Assembly (NCBI GenBank): GCA_934565425.1
Contig: CAKTHW010000062.1
Coordinates: 1 to 9,430 of the forward strand
Reading direction: 5' to 3'
DNA from: an uncultured Oscillospiraceae bacterium
GTDB lineage: Bacteria; Bacillota; Clostridia; Oscillospirales; Oscillospiraceae
Length of the DNA stretch: 9,430 nt
Shown: positions 1 to 5,346 of the stretch, one piece after another
How the letters are laid out: each line of letters starts with the position of its first letter
Position numbering within the stretch: position 1 is the stretch's first letter
Notes under the pieces: model-generated
The model's input: the letters and a program-made list of their open reading frames with translations, nothing else
The model's database searches: none
Told to the model about the DNA's origin: nothing
Translations under genes and position numbers: made by a program

Positions 1-33
1 TTATGACAAGGCGGCGATCCTGCCGTCAGTATC

Positions 34-68
34 ATAAAAAGGGACGGAGCCATTCTGTCCCTTTTTAT
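34..68. terminator. Bidirectional intrinsic terminator upstream of the small-protein operon
   Basis: The arms ATAAAAAGGGAC (34-45) and GTCCCTTTTTAT (57-68) pair perfectly over 12 bp. Three further pairs, one of them G-T, extend the stem to a GCCAT loop at 49-53. An A5 run on one side and a T5 run on the other let it work on either strand. It most likely ends a gene lying to the left of the window and insulates the next promoter, which starts two bases later. Confidence 0.85.
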
Positions 69-69
69 G

Positions 70-98
70 TTGACAAAATGGGTCGATTACACTACAAT
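70..98 (+). promoter_or_regulatory. Housekeeping (sigma-A) promoter of the four-gene operon
   Basis: A perfect -35 TTGACA at 70-75 and a -10 TACAAT at 93-98 are separated by exactly 17 bp. Transcription should start near 105, leaving an AT-rich leader of about 54 nt with the AAAGGAG ribosome binding site just before the first gene. The near-consensus boxes suggest constitutive vegetative expression. No operator-like palindrome is obvious around them. Confidence 0.85.
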
Positions 99-158
99 AA
101 AATTGGAAAACAGATTAAAATATAACAAAAGTTACAAAAAGTATCAAAGGAGAACGCC

Positions 159-539
159 ATGAGAAAGAACGTGGGTGTGATATTGCTGGTGGCCTTGTTT
201 GGCTCCCTGCTCTTAAATGTCTGCCAGTTCGTGGGCGTAGGTCACACGGAAAAAGCCAGCCCCTGGGTGGGCACCTACATCTGCGGAGATAAGTGGGATG
301 GGGCGACCTATATCGTGCTGACGTCAGAGCGGGAGTATTACCGGTATCAGCAGTTCGGAACGCCGGAAAAGGCCACCTACTCTGTGGATGAGGATGGACA
401 GGTCACCCTGTCGGAAGACAACGGGGCAGTCCTCCTCTATGCAGGTCAGCGGCTGTGGTACGTCCAGGATGGGCAGGCGGAGCCGTATGAGAAGACGTCG
501 GATCAGGCTGTGTTTATCAATGTGGAGGAAGAAGGCTGA
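159..539 (+). CDS. Small membrane-anchored extracytoplasmic protein, unknown function (paralogue of the 997-1407 product)
   Basis: This 126-residue protein is not a family I recognise. Residues 1-3 are positively charged and residues 5-26 form a hydrophobic stretch, so it is either a membrane-anchored protein with its C-terminus outside or a secreted one. There is no convincing lipobox. The exported part (about 36-122) has a WVGTY motif, alternating hydrophobic and polar residues, and ends in a strand like LLYAGQRLWYVQDG, which suggests a small beta-rich domain. AAAGGAG lies about 6 nt before the ATG and supports this start. It is the first gene after the promoter at 70-98 and stops 4 nt before the next gene. 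The core matches the third gene of the operon: a GTY motif, a TY pair, a second TY strand, then V/I-T/S-L, then an aromatic strand ending in YV. A diverged duplication is inferred from this. Confidence 0.85.
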   Translation: MRKNVGVILLVALFGSLLLNVCQFVGVGHTEKASPWVGTYICGDKWDGATYIVLTSEREYYRYQQFGTPEKATYSVDEDGQVTLSEDNGAVLLYAGQRLWYVQDGQAEPYEKTSDQAVFINVEEEG

Positions 540-543
540 GAAA

Positions 544-993
544 ATGAAACGCCGTAGTTGGGGCACTATCCTTTTGGTGCTGTTTTTGGTGGGGTGTTAT
601 GCCAACGCGCAGTACGCCCAGCGGAATGAGCTGCCGGAGCGGGACGTGTTCCAGTTGGATGTGCAGTGTGAGGAAGGGCTGAAGCCTGGAGACACCGGAG
701 AGATCGCCGTTTCGCTGGAAAACACCGGAGAACAGGACTATTTTCTCGACTACACCAACCTGTTTGTGATCTCTGTGGACGGAAAACAGATCACGCCACA
801 AGAAGATGGGACAGATGGCTGGGCGCTGCCTGGTGGGGACGAAGTGTCAGAGGACTATGAATTTGTGGCCGGAAAACCCGGAAAGCACAAAGTGATCGTG
901 CAGGCTCAGTTCCAGATACAGAACCAGGCTGGGGACAGCCGGTCGTACCGTTATGAGGAGAAAACTTGGATGGAAGTGATGGGAAAGGAGTAA
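544..993 (+). CDS. Putative lipoprotein with a beta-sandwich-like domain, unknown function
   Basis: The product has 149 residues. It begins MKRRSWGTILLVLFLVGC, a type II signal peptide with lipobox L-V-G-C, so Cys18 is the probable lipidated residue and the protein sits on the outer face of the membrane. Residues 36-145 contain LKPGDTGEIAVSLENTGEQ and later KPGKHKVIVQAQFQI, a pattern of alternating strands typical of immunoglobulin-like domains that mediate binding. BsuPI- or DUF4352-like folds are possible, but I cannot confirm either. The frame is open further upstream from 388, but that part overlaps the previous gene and encodes an Arg-rich shadow. The ATG at 544 lies 4 nt after the preceding stop, has GGAGGA/GAAGG upstream and starts a perfect signal peptide, so it is the right start. 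The gene ends 3 nt before the next one and is clearly co-transcribed. Confidence 0.85.
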   Translation: MKRRSWGTILLVLFLVGCYANAQYAQRNELPERDVFQLDVQCEEGLKPGDTGEIAVSLENTGEQDYFLDYTNLFVISVDGKQITPQEDGTDGWALPGGDEVSEDYEFVAGKPGKHKVIVQAQFQIQNQAGDSRSYRYEEKTWMEVMGKE

Positions 994-996
994 GAG

Positions 997-1407
997 ATGA
1001 AAAAAGAAAAGCGAGTATGGATTCCGCTGGTCATCATTGTTTTGATCGTGCTGAACCTATTTACCGCATATCAATACAGCACGCTGGCGCAGAAGTTGGA
1101 TGGTGTGAAGGTACAGGATTTTGCCGGAACCTATCAGTTTGCACAGGAGCAAACGTATTTGGCTATCACAACCCAAGAGGTGGAAAAGACCTTCGCCATT
1201 TACGACAAATTTAGCAAGCGCATGGCGTCCGGTACTTATGAGACGGTGGATGAGAACAGTATTTCTTTGCGTGTGGATGGCAAGCCGTATGCGGCGCTGA
1301 TTTACTCCAACGAGAAGTTCTATTATGTAGACGAGAATCATGAAGTGACTGTGGTGAACAAACTGATGGATTCGGCGATAGAGGATACAGGAGGAAGTAT
1401 GTCATGA
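997..1407 (+). CDS. Small membrane-anchored extracytoplasmic protein, unknown function (paralogue of the 159-539 product)
   Basis: This 136-residue protein has a charged MKKEKR start and one strong hydrophobic helix (residues 7-25), giving a signal anchor with the remainder outside the membrane. A short polar and possibly helical stretch (about 26-40) leads to a beta-rich domain at about 42-122: FAGTYQF, then TYLAITT, then SGTYETVDENSISL, then YAALIYSNEKFYYVDE. The order and spacing of these strands match the first gene of the operon, although identity is low. AAAGGAG at 984-990 runs into the stop of the preceding gene and is well spaced from the ATG. The stop overlaps the next start in ATGA, which suggests translational coupling. 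Base composition is more AT-rich than metG and the ger genes. I do not recognise a named family. Confidence 0.85.
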   Translation: MKKEKRVWIPLVIIVLIVLNLFTAYQYSTLAQKLDGVKVQDFAGTYQFAQEQTYLAITTQEVEKTFAIYDKFSKRMASGTYETVDENSISLRVDGKPYAALIYSNEKFYYVDENHEVTVVNKLMDSAIEDTGGSMS

Positions 1408-1838
1408 AGAAAAAACAATGGTTACCAGGGATAATTGTGATTGTTGCAATCATAGGTATTGTAGCCGGTATGCGCATCAGCAGCCACCTCCGTACCTTTG
1501 GTTTGAGCAAGAGCGTCCTGCAAGGGGAACAGACCCCTGACGCAGAGGAGACCGTCCGTCTGTGCCTTTACGATGTCAATCGCGGAGAGACCGAGCAGGC
1601 CAACCAGCTGATGACGGACGGGTGTGAACAGTACGAGGCTAAGACACTGCCGGATGTGAAGCTGCTGGACATTGAGCCGAAGGCAGATCATTCGGAACAG
1701 GAACAGGGCTTCCGCGTTGTGTATAACTGTCGGACGTTTTGGGCGCCTTGGTGGAAGGATGACTGGACGAATGATGTGGACTTCCAACTGGTGCAGCAGG
1801 ACGGTGGGTGGAAGATTAAATCCATCGGCAACGGCTGA
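1404..1838 (+). CDS. Membrane-anchored NTF2-like (DUF4829-type?) protein, unknown function
   Basis: The product has 144 residues. MKKKQW followed by a hydrophobic segment (8-23) forms an N-terminal membrane anchor. After a linker comes TPDAEETVRLCLYDVNRG (44-61), a helix that typically opens NTF2-like/DUF4829 domains. Strands such as FRVVYNCRTFW and VDFQLVQQDGGWKIKSIG follow, and the ending D-G-G-W-K-I-K-S is characteristic of lipoproteins with an NTF2-like fold. The family link comes from the pattern alone. Such domains usually bind ligands or partners outside the cell; no catalytic residues are evident. The ATG overlaps the previous stop by 4 nt, so it is translationally coupled and is the last gene of the operon. 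A hairpin at 1863-1891 follows 24 nt after the stop. Confidence 0.82.
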   Translation: MKKKQWLPGIIVIVAIIGIVAGMRISSHLRTFGLSKSVLQGEQTPDAEETVRLCLYDVNRGETEQANQLMTDGCEQYEAKTLPDVKLLDIEPKADHSEQEQGFRVVYNCRTFWAPWWKDDWTNDVDFQLVQQDGGWKIKSIGNG

Positions 1839-1862
1839 CCCTGAAAATAGAATTGTGACACC

Positions 1863-1891
1863 GGGGCGCAGGGGCAATCCTCCTGCGCCCC
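1863..1891 (+). terminator. Probable terminator of the four-gene operon
   Basis: GGGGCGCAGG (1863-1872) pairs perfectly with CCTGCGCCCC (1882-1891), and two more pairs can form inside, leaving a CAATC loop. The 3' side is TTGCAATCATT rather than a clean T-run, so efficiency may be moderate. The very next bases are the -35 box of the metG promoter. Confidence 0.65.
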
Positions 1892-1920
1892 TTGCAATCA
1901 TTGGCAAGGGAGGGTATAAT
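1892..1920 (+). promoter_or_regulatory. metG: Housekeeping (sigma-A) promoter of metG
   Basis: TTGCAA (1892-1897) and a perfect TATAAT (1915-1920) are 17 bp apart. Transcription should start near 1927 and give a leader of about 148 nt. The -35 box directly abuts the 3' arm of the preceding terminator, so the two transcription units share no spare sequence. Confidence 0.75.
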
Positions 1921-1942
1921 AATCCAATGTATCAATCTCTGC

Positions 1943-1994
1943 GCAGGCTCCAGGGATCCCCACGCATCTGGGGCGCCGGCTGCCTGCCCTTTTT
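1943..1994 (+). promoter_or_regulatory. Terminator-like fold in the metG leader (possible attenuator)
   Basis: Within the untranslated leader, GCAGGC (1943-1948) can pair with GCCTGC (1982-1987), enclosing a hairpin CCCCA/TGGGG (1958-1962 with 1969-1973). An alternative short stem GGGC/GCCC (1971-1974 with 1986-1989) is also possible. A T5 run (1990-1994) follows directly, as expected for a transcription attenuator. I see no T-box antiterminator sequence (AGGGTGGNACCGCG) and no clear S-box, so the ligand or trigger is unknown and the regulatory role is inferred. The fold was judged by eye only. Confidence 0.35.
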
Positions 1995-2074
1995 CCACTC
2001 ACCAGAAGGACGGAGGAGAGAGAAACTGTGGCCCGCTTCCATTCGGCGGCGCCAACAAAGGAGGAACTGCGACA

Positions 2075-4081
2075 ATGGCAGAAAAGTTTTATATCACAAC
2101 CCCCATTTATTACCCCTCGGACAAGCTGCACATCGGTCACACCTACTGCACCGTGGCCACCGACACCATGGCACGCTACAAGAGAATGTGCGGCTATGAC
2201 GTGCTGTTTTTGACCGGTACCGATGAGCACGGCCTGAAAATTGAACAGAAGGCCAAGGCCGCCGGCATCACCCCCCAGCAATTCGTGGACAACGTGGTCT
2301 GCGGCAAGGGCGGCATCAAGGACCTGTGGAAGCTGATGAACATCTCCAACGACCGCTTCATCCGCACCACCGATGATTATCATGTGAAGAGCATCCAGAA
2401 AATTTTTGAAAAGATGCACGACAACGGCGACATCTACAAGGGCGCTTACAAGGGCAAATACTGCGTTCCCTGCGAGTCCTTCTGGACTGATTCCCAACTG
2501 GTGGACGGCAAGTGTCCCGACTGCGGCCGTGAGGTACAGGACGCCGAGGAGGAAGCCTATTTCTTCCGTCTCTCCAAGTACCAGCAGAAGATTGAAGAAC
2601 TGCTCAGCAAGCCCGGTTTCCTGGAACCGGAGAGCCGCCGCAATGAGATGATGAACAACTTCGTCAAGCCCGGCCTGGAAGACCTCTGCGTCAGCCGCAC
2701 CAGCTTCACCTGGGGCATCCCCGTCACCTTCGATCCCGGTCATGTGGTCTACGTCTGGGTGGATGCGCTGAGCAACTATATCACCGCCCTGGGCTATATG
2801 AACGACAAGTATGACGACTACGAGAAATATTGGCCCTGCGACGTCCACTTCATCGGCAAGGAGATCGTCCGCTTCCACTCCATCATCTGGCCTGCCATGC
2901 TCATGAGCCTGGGCGAACCCCTGCCCAAGAAGGTCTATGGCCACGGCTGGCTGCTGCTGGGCGGCGGTAAGATCTCCAAGAGCAAGGCCAACACCACCGT
3001 CAACGTCATCGACCCCATCATCCTGGCCGAACGCTATGGCGTGGACGCCCTCCGTTACTACCTGCTCCGGGAATTCCCCTTCGGCAGCGACGGCAACTTC
3101 TCCAACGAACTGCTCATCAACCGCATCAACATCGACCTGGCCAACGACCTGGGCAACCTGGTCAGCCGTACCACCGCCATGGCCGTCAAATATTTCGGCG
3201 GCACCCTGCCCGCAGAACAGCAGGCGGACGAGGAGAAGGACGCCGAGCTGATCGCACTGGCTTCCGGACTGAAGGACAAATACTATGAAAAGATGGAATC
3301 CTACACCTTCCAGGGTGCTCTGGTGGACATCTTTGAGGTCATCTCCCGTGCCAACAAGTATATCGACGAGAACGCACCTTGGGTGCTGGCCAAGAACGAC
3401 GAGGATAAGCCTCGCTTGGCCCGCGTTCTGTACAACCTGTTGGAGGCTGTGCGCATCTGCACCATCATGCTGACCCCCTTCATGCCGGATACCACCGCCA
3501 AGATCTTCGAGCAGATCGGCGCGGAAGGTGGAGTGAACTCTACGCTTTTAGCTCTGCTTTTGGACAAAGAAGCACCTGTTGATATGATTTGTTGGGATGC
3601 AGCTGGCACTTGGGGCCTGCTCCCCGCTGACGTCACCGTTCATAAGGGCGAGAACCTGTTCCCAAGAATCGACCTGGACAAGGAACTGGAGACCCTGAAG
3701 GAGATCGAGCTGGCTCGCCAGGCCGAACAGGCTGGTTCCACCGTGGAATTCAAGGACGAGATTGATTTTGAGACCTTTGAAAAGGTGGACATGACCGTGT
3801 GCAAGGTCAAGAGCTGCGAGAACGTGAAGAAGAGCAAGAAGCTCTTGAAGTTCATCCTGGACGACGGCTCCGGGAAGGATCGTCAGATCCTGTCCGGTAT
3901 CGCTGCCTACTACAAGCCGGAAGAGCTGGTGGGCAAGACCGTCGTGGCCGTGACCAACCTGGCACCGCGGAAGATGATGGGTCAGGAGAGCTGCGGTATG
4001 CTGCTCAGCGCCGAGAAGAATGACAAGCTCCAGCTGATCATCCTGGACGACGCCATCGAAGCAGGCGCAAAATTCTGCTGA
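2075..4081 (+). CDS. metG: Methionyl-tRNA synthetase with C-terminal tRNA-binding (OB-fold) domain
   Basis: This cytoplasmic class I synthetase joins methionine to tRNA-Met using ATP. The product has 668 residues. The class I signature HIGH is at 19-22 and the KMSKS loop is KISKS at 299-303. The insert carries a zinc site, C130-x2-C133 and C147-x2-C150, as in the bacterial MetG1-type enzyme. FLTGTDEHG (about 45-53) belongs to the methionine and adenylate pocket. A helical anticodon-binding domain spans about 360-500. From about 564 to the end lies a Trbp111/Arc1p-type OB domain (KVDMTVCKVKSCENVKKSKK), which normally dimerises and helps bind tRNA. The frame is open further upstream, but AAAGGAGG (2057-2064) sits 10 nt before the ATG at 2075 and the sequence then starts MAEKFYITTPIYYPS, the classic family start. 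Residues about 488-508 look like an extra loop with AT-rich codons, unlike the rest of the gene. Confidence 0.97.
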   Translation: MAEKFYITTPIYYPSDKLHIGHTYCTVATDTMARYKRMCGYDVLFLTGTDEHGLKIEQKAKAAGITPQQFVDNVVCGKGGIKDLWKLMNISNDRFIRTTDDYHVKSIQKIFEKMHDNGDIYKGAYKGKYCVPCESFWTDSQLVDGKCPDCGREVQDAEEEAYFFRLSKYQQKIEELLSKPGFLEPESRRNEMMNNFVKPGLEDLCVSRTSFTWGIPVTFDPGHVVYVWVDALSNYITALGYMNDKYDDYEKYWPCDVHFIGKEIVRFHSIIWPAMLMSLGEPLPKKVYGHGWLLLGGGKISKSKANTTVNVIDPIILAERYGVDALRYYLLREFPFGSDGNFSNELLINRINIDLANDLGNLVSRTTAMAVKYFGGTLPAEQQADEEKDAELIALASGLKDKYYEKMESYTFQGALVDIFEVISRANKYIDENAPWVLAKNDEDKPRLARVLYNLLEAVRICTIMLTPFMPDTTAKIFEQIGAEGGVNSTLLALLLDKEAPVDMICWDAAGTWGLLPADVTVHKGENLFPRIDLDKELETLKEIELARQAEQAGSTVEFKDEIDFETFEKVDMTVCKVKSCENVKKSKKLLKFILDDGSGKDRQILSGIAAYYKPEELVGKTVVAVTNLAPRKMMGQESCGMLLSAEKNDKLQLIILDDAIEAGAKFC

Positions 4082-4092
4082 TTTCACAACCT

Positions 4093-4118
4093 ACAGCCCC
4101 GTCCCGCGACGGGGCTGT
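4093..4118 (+). terminator. Hairpin between metG and the CapA-family gene (terminator or attenuator, no U-tract)
   Basis: ACAGCCCCGTC (4093-4103) pairs perfectly over 11 bp with GACGGGGCTGT (4108-4118) around a CCGC loop. The following bases are TCGCG, not a T-run, so this is not a classic intrinsic terminator. It may stabilise the metG 3' end, act with a factor, or partly reduce read-through into the next gene, which starts about 20 nt later without an obvious promoter. Confidence 0.55.
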
Positions 4119-4138
4119 TCGCGTAATAGGAGAAGATG

Positions 4139-5248
4139 ATGAAACGAACCCTTTCTTTGCTCTTGACCGCCGCCCTCCTGCTGGTCACCACCTGCGCCTG
4201 CGGCGGAAGAGGCTCCAACTCCAGCCAGAGTGCCGCTCCCGCCCAGAGCGCGGCCGCCAGCTCCGCTCCTGTCCAAACGGAGCCGGAGAAATTAGATTTG
4301 ACCCTGGCCTTCACCGGGGACATCAACCTGGATGATGACTGGTATGTGATGCAGTACCTGAAAAACTCCGCCGGCGGCAAGCTGTCCGCCTGCATTGACC
4401 CGGTGCTGCTGGAGAAGATGAACCAGGCAGACCTGTGCTGCATCAACAACGAGTTCGCCATCTCCGACCGGGGTGAAAAGCTGGCGGGAAAAGCCTATAC
4501 TTTCCGGGCGAAGCCCCAGAACATCTCTTACCTGAAGGAGATGGGCGCTGACCTGGTGACTTTGGCCAACAACCACATCTACGACTACGGCAAGGACGCC
4601 TTCAACGACACCCTGGACAACCTGAGCAAGGCGGGCATCGACTACGTGGGTGCGGGTCACAACAAAACGGAAGCGATGAAACCACTGGTCTACGACCTGA
4701 ACGGCTTGAAAGTGGCCTACGTCAACGCCACCCGAGCGGAGCTGACCCTATACACCCCGGACGCCGGGGAGGATTCTCCGGGCGTTCTGAGCTGCTACGA
4801 CCCCGCCCAGTTCAAAGAGGTCATCGCCCAGGCCAAACAGCAGGCGGACTTGGTGGTCTGCTGCGTCCACTGGGGCATTGAGTACAGCTACGAGCTGGAA
4901 CAGGTGCAGAAGGATACCGCACGGGCTTATATCGACGCTGGCGCCGACGTGATCGTGGGCACCCACTCCCACTGCCTCCAGGGCATTGAGTATTACAAGG
5001 GTGCGCCCATCTTCTACAACCTGGGCAACTTCTGGTTCAACGAGAAGGACCTGCTCACCTGTCTGCTGGAACTCCACGTGACCGGCACCAAGGAGGACTG
5101 GAAGCTGGACGCCACCATCGTGCCCGCCCACCAGGCCGGGTGCGTGACCAAGTACCTGACCGACGGCAGCAGCGTCTACAACCTGTTGGAGTCTATCTCT
5201 GTCAACGCCGGCATCAAACCGGATGGCACCGTGTACGAGAAAAAGTAA
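4139..5248 (+). CDS. CapA family protein (PGA_cap, metallophosphatase-like) lipoprotein
   Basis: The product has 369 residues. It starts with an N-terminal signal (1-18) and TTCACGG; Cys21 (preceded by Ala) or Cys19 is the likely lipidated residue. A Ser/Ala-rich linker (25-46) then leads to the catalytic-type domain on the outer surface. Motifs of the CapA/PGA_cap family follow in order: FTGDINLDD (58-66), NNEFAISDRGE, LANNHIYDYG with H146, CCVHWGIEY with H244, and GTHSHCLQG with H276 and H278, then FYNLGNFWFN. In the family these Asp/Asn/His residues match those of calcineurin-like metal sites. Relatives act in poly-gamma-glutamate or capsule export, but many stand-alone homologues have no proven substrate, and no pgs/cap partner genes are nearby. 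AGGAG (4128-4132) is 6 nt from this ATG and only 3 nt from the alternative ATG at 4136, so 4139 is preferred. Probable co-transcription with metG is inferred. Confidence 0.9.
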   Translation: MKRTLSLLLTAALLLVTTCACGGRGSNSSQSAAPAQSAAASSAPVQTEPEKLDLTLAFTGDINLDDDWYVMQYLKNSAGGKLSACIDPVLLEKMNQADLCCINNEFAISDRGEKLAGKAYTFRAKPQNISYLKEMGADLVTLANNHIYDYGKDAFNDTLDNLSKAGIDYVGAGHNKTEAMKPLVYDLNGLKVAYVNATRAELTLYTPDAGEDSPGVLSCYDPAQFKEVIAQAKQQADLVVCCVHWGIEYSYELEQVQKDTARAYIDAGADVIVGTHSHCLQGIEYYKGAPIFYNLGNFWFNEKDLLTCLLELHVTGTKEDWKLDATIVPAHQAGCVTKYLTDGSSVYNLLESISVNAGIKPDGTVYEKK

Positions 5249-5257
5249 AAACTCCCC

Positions 5258-5299
5258 AAGCGCTCAGGCAGAAAATCCCTGCATGAGCGCTTATTTTTT
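5258..5299 (+). terminator. Intrinsic terminator after the CapA-family gene
   Basis: AAGCGCTCA (5258-5266) pairs with TGAGCGCTT (5284-5292). Inside, GCAG (5268-5271) pairs with CTGC (5279-5282) around an A-rich loop, with one mismatch at 5267/5283. A T6 run (5294-5299) follows almost directly. This is the clearest intrinsic terminator in the window. Confidence 0.9.
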
Positions 5300-5317
5300 G
5301 CCCGCCTGGGCATAATA
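5289..5317 (+). promoter_or_regulatory. Candidate sporulation (sigma-G/sigma-F) promoter of the germination operon
   Basis: CATAATA (5311-5317) fits the sigma-G -10 consensus CATWHTA fully. GCTTA (5289-5293), 17 bp upstream, fits the sigma-F -35 GYWTA fully and the sigma-G -35 GHATR at four of five bases. The spacer is about 1 bp shorter than usual in Bacillus. No sigma-A promoter is visible in the gap before the operon, and forespore expression is what germinant receptor operons are known for. The -35 box lies inside the 3' arm of the preceding terminator. Confidence 0.5.
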
Positions 5318-5346
5318 GCCCCAGAAATAGGAGAGGAGCGCGCGCC

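Noticed and set aside
2..37. Possible 3' end of an upstream gene (frame ending Y-D-K-A-A-I-L-P-S-V-S, stop at 35-37)
   Set aside because: Only a few codons are inside the window and another + frame stops at 4-6. The terminator at 34-68 suggests a gene ends here, but its frame and strand cannot be decided.
388..543. Upstream extension of the lipoprotein gene to the ATG at 388
   Set aside because: It would overlap most of the previous gene, encodes an Arg/Ser-rich shadow sequence and would bury the signal peptide that starts at 544.
1927..2199. Leader peptide starting at the ATG at 1927 in front of metG
   Set aside because: No ribosome binding site is present, the start would coincide with the predicted transcription start, and the frame runs far into metG without a run of Met codons or other attenuator-peptide signature.
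1898..2944. Long open frame on the minus strand opposite metG (348 codons)
   Set aside because: It is the mirror of the GC-rich codon bias of metG. The translation is Val/Ala/Gly/His-rich without family motifs, while metG on the + strand is unambiguous.
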